The position numbers and the translations under genes were made by a program. A stretch of 64,000 nt of DNA from JAIBJN01 sp035461525 (GTDB lineage: Bacteria > Actinomycetota > Thermoleophilia > Gaiellales > Gaiellaceae): NCBI GenBank assembly GCA_035461525.1, contig DATHVD010000013.1:1-64000 (forward strand), in the 5' to 3' direction. Under the pieces are notes generated by a model. It was not told where the DNA came from, did no database searches, and saw only the letters and a program-made list of their open reading frames with translations. Shown piece by piece: positions 50,199-57,135 of the stretch. Every line of letters begins with the position of its first letter. Within the stretch, counting starts at the first letter, position 1.

Positions 50199-51212
50199 CC
50201 GCGAGAGCGACTCGATCTCGATCTGGCGCACGCGCTCGCGCGTGATGCCGAGGCGGCGGCCGATGTGCTCGAGCGTGTGCGGCTCCTCGCCGCGAAGCCC
50301 GTAGCGGAGCTCGAGCACGCGCCGGTCGCGCTCGGGCAGCGACTCGAGCGCCCGGTCGAGCGCCTCCTTCTGCAGGCGCTTCTCGGTCACCTCGTCTGGA
50401 AGCGGGTCGTCGCCGGCGACGAGGTCGCCGAAGACGGCGTCCTCCTGCTCGCCGATCGGCTGGTCGAGGCTCGTCGACGCGCGGGCCGCAGCGCGCACCT
50501 CGATCGCCTGCTGCAGCGGCAGGCCGGCCTCGTCGGCGATCTCCTCCAGCGTCGGCTCGCGGGCGAGCTGCGTCCAGAGGTGGCGCTCCGCCCGGTGCAT
50601 CTTCTGCATCCGCTCGACGACGTGCACGGGCACACGGATCGTGCGGGCCTTGTCGGCGATCGCGCGGGCGACGGCCTGCCGGATCCACCAGGTCGCGTAC
50701 GTGGAGAACTTGAGCCCGCGCTGCCACTCGAACTTCTCGACGGCGCGGATGAGCCCGAACATGCCCTCCTGGATGAGGTCGAGGAAGGGGAGGCCCTGGT
50801 TGCGGTAGTTCTTGGCGATCGAGACGACGAGGCGGAGGTTGCACTCGATCATCCGCTTCTTCGCCTCCATGTCGCCCCGCTCGATCCGCTTCGAGAGCTC
50901 GACCTCGTCGGCCGCGGTCAGGAGAGGGTGGCGGCCGATCTCGCGCAGGAAGAGCTGCAGGGCGTCGGTCGTCGTCTCCAGCACCTCGGTGCCCGGGACC
51001 GGGGATGGCGTCGGCTCCTTGGGGCGGTCGACGACCTCGATTCCGCGCTCCTCGAGCTCCTTGTGCAGGAGCTCGACGTCGCCCGGATCGAGGTCGAGGA
51101 GCTCCAGCGCCTCCTGAAGCTCGGGCGCGTCCACGACGCCGGAAGCCTCGGCGCGCTCGAGCAGCGGCACGAGCTCCTCGTGCTGGCTGACGATCGACCC
51201 TTCGTCAGGCAT
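50157..51212 (-). CDS. Primary-like sigma factor with region 1.1
   Basis: The 351 residues begin with a sigma region 1.1-like helical domain (LLERAEASGVVDAPELQEALELL to ELEERGIEVV, about 12-62). Regions 1.2 to 4.2 follow: LFLREIGRHPLLTAADE, LIQEGMFGLIRAVEKFEWQRGLKFSTYATWWIRQAV, and LGITRERVRQIEIESLSRL. The Gln and Trp residues of regions 2.3 and 2.4 are those of housekeeping factors. It may be the primary factor (RpoD/SigA) or a close paralogue of the sigma encoded 0.7 kb away. Confidence 0.88.
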   Translation of the reverse strand: MPDEGSIVSQHEELVPLLERAEASGVVDAPELQEALELLDLDPGDVELLHKELEERGIEVVDRPKEPTPSPVPGTEVLETTTDALQLFLREIGRHPLLTAADEVELSKRIERGDMEAKKRMIECNLRLVVSIAKNYRNQGLPFLDLIQEGMFGLIRAVEKFEWQRGLKFSTYATWWIRQAVARAIADKARTIRVPVHVVERMQKMHRAERHLWTQLAREPTLEEIADEAGLPLQQAIEVRAAARASTSLDQPIGEQEDAVFGDLVAGDDPLPDEVTEKRLQKEALDRALESLPERDRRVLELRYGLRGEEPHTLEHIGRRLGITRERVRQIEIESLSRLASLREIEAVATR

Positions 51213-51571
51213 TCGGCGTTTGCAGAAGGAATCTCACGAAGAGAAGCGGATGGAACAGCTGGACGCCTGGCGGTCGTGCGGGTCTTACCCTACCCGTCGG
51301 AGCGGCCAAGTCAAACGGGGACCGCCATCGGGCGCGTCTAGCCGACGAGCGAGATCGTGTGCCCGCCATAACCAGCGCGCCTCTCCTGGTGTCGCGGGCG
51401 ATGGTGGCGGTCCGGATCCCTCGTGGGAGTGCTCGGTCCGAGGCTCGCGCACGATAACGGGCGTTATGTCAAGTCGAAGGCGAACCGCCCGGATGGGGCC
51501 CGTTCTGCCCGCTCCCCCCTCGGCAGATCCGCTTGCGGCGCGCTTCCAGAGGACATACCGTGCCTCCCGGC
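51213..51571. other. Divergent intergenic region with a palindrome
   Basis: This 359-nt region separates a sigma-factor gene from a divergent glycosidase-like gene and holds no supported gene. ATAACG (51454-51459) and CGTTAT (51462-51467) form a 6-2-6 palindrome, a possible operator. The stretch 51350-51420 has little recognisable structure. Confidence 0.45.
51556..51561 (+). promoter_or_regulatory. -10 element TACCGT for the DUF4015 gene
   Basis: TACCGT ends 10 nt before the ATG at 51572 and supports that start over a second in-frame ATG at 51587. Confidence 0.4.
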
Positions 51572-52777
51572 ATGCTCCTCGAGCCCATGGACCCGAACGA
51601 GCGTTTCCGCAGCCGGCGCCGGCAGGCGCGCCGGCTGCGCGCCGTTCGCCGGGTCGCGCTCCTCGCCGTGGTCGCCCTCACCGCGGCCGCTCTGGCGCTC
51701 GGGATGAGCTTCCTCGGAGGCGGCGGCCAGCAGCCGGCCGCGGACGACGCCGACGGCACGCAGTCGACCGCCCTCGCAGACGCGACCCCCGCCGTGGAAC
51801 CGGAGCGGGAGCCGGTCCCGCTCCCGGACGAGATCCGGGGCGTTCACGTGACGATGGCCCTCGCCTCCCTCGACGGGAAGCTCGAGGAGTACTACGAGCT
51901 CGCGCGCGAGGGCCTGAACACGATCCAGCTCGACGTCAAGGACGAGAACGGCGAGGTCGCGTTCCAGAAGCCGGCCGTCCCGCTGGCGAAGGCGGTCGGT
52001 GCGGCGAGGACGTACTACAACCCGGTGAGGGTCGCGCGGGAAGCCAAGGAGCGAGGCCTCTACCTCGTCGCCCGCATCGTCGTCTTCGAGGACCCCTTCC
52101 TCTCCCACGGGCGCACCGGAATGGCGATCGGGCGCCGGGGCGGCGGCGTCTGGACGAACAGCGCCGGCCTCGGATGGACGAACCCCTACGACGAGCGGGT
52201 GTGGAAGTACAACGTCGACATCGCCGTCGCCGCCGCGGAGGCCGGCTTCGACGAGATCATGTTCGACTACGTCCGCTTCCCCACCGACGGCGACCTGGCG
52301 AGCGCGGTCTTCCCGAAGCGCAAGAAGGAGCACCGGAGCGTCACGATCGGAAGCTTCCTCGAGTACGCGCGGGAGCGGCTCGAGCCGCTGGGCGTGCGCG
52401 TCTCGGCGGCGGTCTTCGGCCTCACCGCGACGCGCGAGATGGGGATCGGGCAGCGCCCCCGCCGGCTCGCCGCGCACCTCGACTCCATCTACCCGATGGT
52501 GTACCCGTCGCACTACGGGCCGGGCGAGTACAACCTCGACGACCCGAACGCCGTTCCGGGCATCACCGTCGCCCGCTCGCTCCGCGACTTCCGCCGCGAC
52601 CTCCGCGGCCACGACACCCACCTCATTCCCTGGCTGCAGGACTTCTCCCTCGGCCGCGAGTACGACCTCGAGGACGTCCAGGCGCAGATCCTCGCCGCCC
52701 GCGACGCGAATGCCAAGGGCTACCTGCTCTGGAACCCGTCCGGCGTCTACACGGACGGCGCTCTCAGAGGCCGCTAG
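51572..52777 (+). CDS. Putative glycoside hydrolase, DUF4015 family
   Basis: The 401 residues have a short basic N-terminus, one membrane anchor (about 26-45) and a low-complexity spacer. A TIM-barrel domain of the DUF4015 type follows from about 85: IRGVHVTMALASLDGKLEEYYEL, LNTIQLDVKDENGEV, FDEIMFDYVRFPTDG with paired acids, and SIYPMVYPSHYGPGEYN. The family is predicted to act on cell-wall or exported glycans outside the membrane, but no activity is proven. There is no paired transporter. Confidence 0.8.
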   Translation: MLLEPMDPNERFRSRRRQARRLRAVRRVALLAVVALTAAALALGMSFLGGGGQQPAADDADGTQSTALADATPAVEPEREPVPLPDEIRGVHVTMALASLDGKLEEYYELAREGLNTIQLDVKDENGEVAFQKPAVPLAKAVGAARTYYNPVRVAREAKERGLYLVARIVVFEDPFLSHGRTGMAIGRRGGGVWTNSAGLGWTNPYDERVWKYNVDIAVAAAEAGFDEIMFDYVRFPTDGDLASAVFPKRKKEHRSVTIGSFLEYARERLEPLGVRVSAAVFGLTATREMGIGQRPRRLAAHLDSIYPMVYPSHYGPGEYNLDDPNAVPGITVARSLRDFRRDLRGHDTHLIPWLQDFSLGREYDLEDVQAQILAARDANAKGYLLWNPSGVYTDGALRGR

Positions 52778-52893
52778 CCTCCCGGGGCCCCGAGGGGCGT
52801 TCCACAGAGCTACCCCCAGGTCGCCCCGAGCGCTGTGGAAATTGTGGAAAAATGAACTTTCCGCAAATTGCGGAGAGAGCGTCGACACGGCCC
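52778..52893. other. AT-rich dyads and DnaA-box-like repeats
   Basis: TTCCACAG (52800-52807) is repeated inverted as CTGTGGAA (52833-52840), followed at once by a second TGTGGAAAA. A 15-bp palindrome, TCCGCAAATTGCGGA, spans 52860-52874. The TGTGGAAAA unit differs by one base from the reverse of common DnaA boxes. It could be a terminator region for the glycosidase gene, a protein-binding site, or both. Confidence 0.35.
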
Positions 52894-52922
52894 TTGCGGA
52901 CAGCCTGGACCCCGTCTAGATT
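52894..52922 (+). promoter_or_regulatory. Two-part promoter TTGCGG-17-TAGATT
   Basis: TTGCGG (52894-52899) and TAGATT (52917-52922) are separated by exactly 17 bp, the best -35/-10 pair I found in the window. The expected start is near 52930, at the head of a structured, gene-free stretch that ends in T7. Confidence 0.5.
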
Positions 52923-52929
52923 CCCTCCT

Positions 52930-53042
52930 GCGCCGAGCACGGAGCGCGAGTAGGTCGAAGCCCCACCGGGCGACAAGTAGGCGGAAGCCGACGGTTGGCC
53001 GGAGGAGTGGACGAAAGCGCAACCGGCTCGACGAATTTTTTT
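52930..53042 (+). ncRNA. Candidate small RNA of about 113 nt
   Basis: Between the promoter and a T7 run (53036-53042, unusual at this GC content) the sequence folds well. GCGC pairs at 52930-52933/52944-52947. GCCC-CACC-GGGC forms at 52960-52971, extended by GTC/GAC. GGC and GCC close a GGAA tetraloop at about 52980-52989. CGGTTG/CAACCG pairs at 52992-52997/53020-53025, and GTCGA/TCGAC at 52954-52958/53028-53032 could close the fold. It matches no RNA family I know. It could instead be a terminated leader of the next gene. Confidence 0.35.
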
Positions 53043-53070
53043 GGTCCGCCGCGGCGGGCGCGGCGCCCGT

Positions 53071-53076
53071 TAGACT
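53071..53076 (+). promoter_or_regulatory. -10 element TAGACT for the small membrane protein gene
   Basis: TAGACT lies 11 nt before the ATG at 53088 and after the T7 run, so the gene has its own promoter. Confidence 0.45.
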
Positions 53077-53087
53077 CCCGCCCCGAC

Positions 53088-53288
53088 ATGGCCTTTCCTC
53101 CTCGCCCGCCCTCCTTCAGCCCCGGCTTCCAGTCCTTCGTGTGGGCGCTCGTGTTCGGCGGGTTCGTCTGGGTCGGGCTACTGGCGATCGGCGCCGGCGG
53201 AGGCACCGCCGTCCTCTTCGGGCTCGTCGTCGCCGTGTTGACGTTCTTCTACGTGCGGCTCTTCGGCAGCGATCCGCTCAGGCGCTAG
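53088..53288 (+). CDS. Small two-helix membrane protein
   Basis: The 66-residue protein has a Pro-rich N-terminus (FPPRPPSFSPGF), two hydrophobic helices (about 17-35 and 38-58) and a basic C-terminus. I know no family or function. The ATG follows TAGACT after 11 nt. Codon use is like that of its neighbours. Confidence 0.6.
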   Translation: MAFPPRPPSFSPGFQSFVWALVFGGFVWVGLLAIGAGGGTAVLFGLVVAVLTFFYVRLFGSDPLRR

Positions 53289-53291
53289 CAG

Positions 53292-53323
53292 GCGCGCGAC
53301 CCGACGCGGGCGCGCGACCCGAC
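53292..53323. repeat. 14-bp direct repeat
   Basis: GCGCGCGACCCGAC occurs at 53292-53305 and again at 53310-53323, just after a gene end. The surrounding 270 nt (53289-53558) has no well-supported gene. A minus-strand frame of about 45 codons ending at 53285 looks protein-like but lacks a convincing start. Confidence 0.5.
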
Positions 53324-53558
53324 CAGGAGCCTCGCGAGGTCGTGCCCGACCTCGTCCTCGAGGCGGGTCCTCCCACTCGGCTCGGCGTCCGCGGTCACCC
53401 GCTCGATCAGCGGAATGCACCAGGAGAGCGGACGCGCCCGGCCCTCGGTCTCGTACCCCGGCGCGGCGTCCCTTCTCGGCGGCGAGTGCTCCGCCTGCGA
53501 TCCCTGGCGCGAGTGAGCGCGGGCGGCGCCGGGTGTCCGACGCCGCCCGCCAAGCTGT

Positions 53559-54329
53559 CTACGGCGTGTCGCGGCGCTCGCCGACGGTGCGCTCGTCGGG
53601 CACCGCCCGGAGAGGCGTACCGTCCTCGTCGCGGACGATCTCGCCGTCCTCGTCGCGCAGGTACTCGCCGTCGTCGTCGCGGACGACTGTCTTGTCCTCG
53701 ACGACGGGCTCCTCGCGCCGGTAGTCGTGGACCTCCTCGTCCTCGACGACTCTCTCGCGCTCGACCGCCGCGGGGACGCCCTCCTCCTCGACGACCGTGT
53801 CGCGCTCGACGGTGCGAGCGCGCGGCCCGCGGGTGTCGAGCGTGAAGCTGAGCACGATCCCGAGCCCGAACGCGAGCACGCCCTGGAAGAGCGCGAGGTC
53901 GGCCGCAAGGCCGCCCAGGCCGACGTCCTCGATCCAGCCGGCCACCTGCTCGCCCTCCTCGGTGCCGGTCGGCCGCGTCGCCACGAGGATGGCGCCCACG
54001 GCGACGAACGCCGGCAGGAAGCCGAGCACGAGCACGCTCGGGCTGATCGTCGGCGCTCCCCACTTCGTCCAGCCGCCCAGGAGCTGCGAGAGGCCGAGCA
54101 CGACGCCGGCGCCCATGAGAATCGCCATCGCCGCCCAGAACTCGTCGGTCGCGCCCAGGTCGAACTGCGTCGCCAGCCACACGAGAAAGCCCGCCCCGGC
54201 GACTCCGAGCAGCGTGAACAGCCCGCGCACAACCGGGGGGCTGCCCCAAACGTGGTCGTCCTGTTCTTCGCGGTCGATCACGGCATTCCTCACGGCCGCG
54301 TCCGAACGGTCTCGTCGTCTCCACACCAT
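53559..54329 (-). CDS. Four-helix membrane protein with acidic repeat tail
   Basis: The 256 residues have four membrane helices (about 32-50, 58-80, 90-112, 140-160) and then a charged cytosolic tail. The tail holds Glu-rich runs and three back-to-back 8-residue units of the form D-x-D-G-E-x-x-R (about 220-243). These resemble calcium-loop spacing, but no metal site is proven. The ATG at 54329 has a GAGGTG ribosome site. I do not recognise a family. Confidence 0.65.
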   Translation of the reverse strand: MVWRRRDRSDAAVRNAVIDREEQDDHVWGSPPVVRGLFTLLGVAGAGFLVWLATQFDLGATDEFWAAMAILMGAGVVLGLSQLLGGWTKWGAPTISPSVLVLGFLPAFVAVGAILVATRPTGTEEGEQVAGWIEDVGLGGLAADLALFQGVLAFGLGIVLSFTLDTRGPRARTVERDTVVEEEGVPAAVERERVVEDEEVHDYRREEPVVEDKTVVRDDDGEYLRDEDGEIVRDEDGTPLRAVPDERTVGERRDTP

Positions 54330-54396
54330 GCTGGTCACCTCGGTTACGTCGTTTGAGGGTGTGTTCCCCCTCGTGCACGCGCGTAACCGTCCCCGG

Positions 54397-54999
54397 TTAC
54401 GCGGCGAGATCGCGCCTGCGCGCCCCGAGGACGCTCGAGCCGAGCGCCTCGCGGGCCGTTTCGAGAGAGGCGCCGGTCTCGAAGCGGAAGACGTGCTCGA
54501 CGACGCCGACGCTCGCGTCGTTGTGGAAGGGCACGTCCACATGGTCGCGGGTGACGACGTTCACGGACGCTCTCGCGCACACCGGGCACTCGACCGCGAG
54601 GCCGAGGTCCTCCCCGCCCCCGGCGAGGAGCCGGAAGGACGACGGGAAGACGGGGCGCGGGCGCTCCTCGGGGTAGCAGTAGAAGCTCCACGGCCAGACG
54701 CCGGACCGGATCCGGCGGGCGGCGAGATCGAGCAGCTCCTGCGCGACCGACTCGAACCGCGCCGTCATCAGGTTGAGGAACTCGGCGCCCGAGCCCGCGA
54801 GCGGCGCCCAGTCGAGGTCGTCGTGGGCGACGAGGCCCTCGTGCTCGTGCCCGCAGGCGCACGCGAAGACGACGCGGTAGACGGCCGGATGGGCGGCTCC
54901 GGGCAGTCGCTCGAGCACACGGAAGCTCGAGAGCGGCAGGCTCACCTCTCCGCGCGCCGGACACGCGAAGGTGTACCGCCCGGTGAGCTCGTCGTACAT
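54397..54999 (-). CDS. Zinc-ribbon-containing protein, function unknown
   Basis: The 200-residue soluble protein has CPARGE near 13, CACGHEHEG near 49 and CPVCARASVNVV near 145, which could make one or two metal sites. A PWSFYCYPEE segment lies mid-protein. The ATG at 54999 follows CATAAT after 9 nt. No family is recognised. It lies next to, but is not coupled with, apt. Confidence 0.6.
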   Translation of the reverse strand: MYDELTGRYTFACPARGEVSLPLSSFRVLERLPGAAHPAVYRVVFACACGHEHEGLVAHDDLDWAPLAGSGAEFLNLMTARFESVAQELLDLAARRIRSGVWPWSFYCYPEERPRPVFPSSFRLLAGGGEDLGLAVECPVCARASVNVVTRDHVDVPFHNDASVGVVEHVFRFETGASLETAREALGSSVLGARRRDLAA

Positions 55000-55064
55000 C
55001 TGCCGTCGATTATGTATCGGCAGGACGGACGCGCAACCCCATCCCCGTCGTTCGGCGGGCGGTC

Positions 55065-55589
55065 CTAGTCGGAGTACTGGATGAGGGAGAAGACGTCGTA
55101 GCCGTCGAGCTTCTCGCGGCCGTTCAGAAACTCGAGCTCGATCACGAACGCGAGCCCGACCACCGTGCCGCCGAGTTGCTCGACGAGGTCGACCTTGGCG
55201 CGCGCCGTCCCGCCCGTCGCCAGGAGGTCGTCGTGGATGAGGACGCGCGAGCCCGCGGCGATCGCGTCGGCGTGCAGCTCGAGCGCGTCGAAGCCGTACT
55301 CGAGCGCGTACTTCGCGCTGATCGTCCGCCAGGGGAGCTTCCCGGGCTTCCGCGCCGGGACGAAGCCGCAGCCGAGCCGGTAGGCGAGCGCGGCCCCGAG
55401 GATGAACCCGCGGGCCTCCGCCCCGAGGACGAGATCGGGCTTCCGCGGCTCCGCGAACTCGGCGAGGCGCTCGACCGTCTCCTGGAGGGCCTTCGCGTCG
55501 GCGAGGAGCGGCATGATGTCCTTGAAGACGATGCCGCGCTTCGGAAAGTCCGGGATGTCCCGGATCCGGGTGGAGAGGTCGAGGCTCAC
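55065..55589 (-). CDS. apt: Adenine phosphoribosyltransferase
   Basis: Apt joins adenine and PRPP to AMP in purine salvage. The 174 residues show DIPDFPKRGIVFKDIMPLL at the start, ARGFILGAALAYRLGCGFVPARKPGKLP, and the PRPP loop VLIHDDLLATGGTA near 120. The GTG start overlaps the stop of the MerR gene, so it is the last gene of the rsiG-FHA-merR-apt operon. Confidence 0.95.
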   Translation of the reverse strand: MSLDLSTRIRDIPDFPKRGIVFKDIMPLLADAKALQETVERLAEFAEPRKPDLVLGAEARGFILGAALAYRLGCGFVPARKPGKLPWRTISAKYALEYGFDALELHADAIAAGSRVLIHDDLLATGGTARAKVDLVEQLGGTVVGLAFVIELEFLNGREKLDGYDVFSLIQYSD

Positions 55590-56290
55590 GACTTGGGGAC
55601 GATACCCCGGAGAGCGCGCCAGAAGAGCAGGTTGGAGAGCTCCTGCGAGAGCGCCGCGAGCGTCTCGAGGTTCTCGAGCCCGGCGTGGCGCTTCTCGGGG
55701 TTCGGCGACCGCAGCTCGGGCGCGACGATCCGCTCGAGCAGGTCCGCCTCGTTGTCGGCCCAGCGCCGGAACGTGGCCAGGTTGCGCGGGGCGACGCCGT
55801 AGCGCGCGAGCCGCGCGCAGGCGGCCGCCACGTCGACGTCCCGCTCGGGGAAGCGCTTGTCGCCGTCGACGGCATGCGGCTCGACGAGCCCGAAGTCCTC
55901 GAGGTCGCGGACGAACGCCGCGTCGACGCCCGCCCGCTCGCAGAGCGTGGCGAGGTCGACCTCGTCCTCGGGCACCCGGAGCCCGGCCCGGCGGGTCCGC
56001 TCGCGCCGCTCGGGCGCCCCGGCGGCGAGCTCCTGCCGGATCACCCGCAGCGGCAGGAACTCGTCGCGCTGCAGGCGGAGGATCGTCGCCAGGCGCTCGA
56101 CGTCCTCCTCGGTGAAGAGGCGGTAGCCGCCCTGCGTCCGCCGCGGGGCGAGCAGGCCCTGGTCCTCGAGGTAGCGGATCTTCGAGATCGAGATGTCCGG
56201 GAACTCGTCGCGCAGGCGCCGGCAGACGGCCCCGATCGTGAGCGCGCGGCCGCCGCCCTGCCCCGTCTCCTCCGTCGCCGCCGTGGCCAC
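55586..56290 (-). CDS. MerR-family regulator, FtsR-like
   Basis: The 234 residues have a winged MerR helix-turn-helix (LTIGAVCRRLRDEFPDISISKIRYLEDQGLLAP, then GGYRLFTEEDVERL) at about 18-85. A long C-terminal part carries a second MerR-like helical segment (CERAGVDAAFVRDLEDFGLVEPH). The closest known relative is mycobacterial FtsR (Rv1828), also next to an FHA gene. It begins one base before the FHA stop ends. It probably regulates division genes; that is inference from the family. Confidence 0.85.
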   Translation of the reverse strand: MATAATEETGQGGGRALTIGAVCRRLRDEFPDISISKIRYLEDQGLLAPRRTQGGYRLFTEEDVERLATILRLQRDEFLPLRVIRQELAAGAPERRERTRRAGLRVPEDEVDLATLCERAGVDAAFVRDLEDFGLVEPHAVDGDKRFPERDVDVAAACARLARYGVAPRNLATFRRWADNEADLLERIVAPELRSPNPEKRHAGLENLETLAALSQELSNLLFWRALRGIVPKS

Positions 56291-56760
56291 TAGTGCCCCT
56301 CCAGGAAGGTGAGCTTGTACTTGCCGATCTGCACCTCGTCGCCGTCCTCGAGCCGCGCGCTCTCGACGCGGCGGCGGTTCACGTACGTCCCGTTGAGGCT
56401 GCCCTCGTCGTGCAGCGTGTAGCCGTCGTCCCCGCGTGTGACGACGGCGTGGTGTCTCGACACCGTGACGTCGTCGAGGAAGACCTCGCACTCCGGCGCG
56501 CGGCCGAGCGAGACGCGGCCCGGGTCGAGCGGGAAGGTGTCGCCGGCCCGCCCTCCGCCCGAGCGGACGACGAGCGCCGGCCCCTCGATGCGCAGGTCGG
56601 CGAGCGAGAGCGCATCGTCCTCGACCAGCTCTTCGGGCGTGAAGGACATCGTCGTGTGACCCCCCGGCTCGTCGTGCGGGAGCAGCGCCCCGCACTTCGA
56701 GCAGTAGTTTGCGGACTCCGGGTTCTGGAACCCGCACTCCGGGCAGTGGACGTACGTCAC
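56290..56760 (-). CDS. garA: Zinc-ribbon FHA protein, GarA-like
   Basis: The 156 residues join an N-terminal zinc ribbon (CPECG and CSKCG, about 6-24), a linker with a Thr-Thr site (HTTMSFTPEEL) and an FHA domain (SLGRAPECEVFLDDVTVSRHHA, SLNGTYVNRR). In mycobacteria GarA (Rv1827) is phosphorylated at an N-terminal Thr-Thr motif and controls 2-oxoglutarate enzymes. The position before an FtsR-like gene matches. The zinc ribbon is extra. It starts with a GTG that overlaps the rsiG stop. Confidence 0.85.
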   Translation of the reverse strand: MTYVHCPECGFQNPESANYCSKCGALLPHDEPGGHTTMSFTPEELVEDDALSLADLRIEGPALVVRSGGGRAGDTFPLDPGRVSLGRAPECEVFLDDVTVSRHHAVVTRGDDGYTLHDEGSLNGTYVNRRRVESARLEDGDEVQIGKYKLTFLEGH

Positions 56761-57032
56761 TGCTTCGGCGCGTCCAAATCCTCGTCCTTCGGAGGCGCTG
56801 CCTTCGAGGCGAGGATGGCGGCGAGCTTGTCCACGTCGATCTCCTCGAGCGGGCTTCCGCCCTCCCCCACCTGCTTCTGCAGGCGCGCCTGCAGCTCGGC
56901 GCGGAGGATGTCGATCTTCCCGTGCAGGAGTCGACGGCGGTAGGAGACCTCGTGCTCCTCCTCCATCAGCTCGCGGATGAGGTCGCGGAGCTCCTGGTCG
57001 GACAGAGCGCCAAGGTCAGGAAGTGCTTCCAC
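56757..57032 (-). CDS. rsiG: RsiG-like c-di-GMP-binding anti-sigma factor
   Basis: The 91-residue, mostly helical protein contains LSDQELRDLIRELMEEEHEVSYRRR followed by LLHGKIDILRAEL. This fits the RsiG signature E-x3-S-x2-R-x3-Q-x3-D with His in place of Gln. In Streptomyces, RsiG bound to c-di-GMP holds the sigma factor WhiG. Single-motif homologues in deep actinobacteria work as homodimers. The GTG at 57032 is chosen for its GGAG site 5 nt upstream. No WhiG gene is in the window. Confidence 0.75.
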   Translation of the reverse strand: MEALPDLGALSDQELRDLIRELMEEEHEVSYRRRLLHGKIDILRAELQARLQKQVGEGGSPLEEIDVDKLAAILASKAAPPKDEDLDAPKQ

Positions 57033-57065
57033 GCAGGCTCCAGTGTGAGTTGGAAGGGCGACCAC

Positions 57066-57071
57066 ACAGTA
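57066..57071 (-). promoter_or_regulatory. -10 element TACTGT for the rsiG operon
   Basis: TACTGT (minus strand) lies 33 nt before the chosen rsiG GTG, leaving a short leader that includes the GGAG ribosome site. Confidence 0.4.
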
Positions 57072-57135
57072 AACCATCCCGGCGGCCATCCATCAACCTC
57101 GACTTGAGGGTTGAGGCTCCCCAGCGCGCTTGCGC

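Noticed and set aside
51390..51420. Third copy of the miaA-leader repeat (GATGGTGGCGGTCCGG)
   Set aside because: Only partial similarity, with no TACGCT hexamer at the right distance and no shared frame.
52950..52970. tRNA T-arm resemblance (GGTCGAAGCC) in the candidate small RNA
   Set aside because: The T-loop lacks the second T and no acceptor, D or anticodon arms can be built.
53407..54378. Overlapping minus-strand frames around the four-helix membrane protein
   Set aside because: They are frame shadows of 53559-54329 with Arg-rich composition and no motifs.
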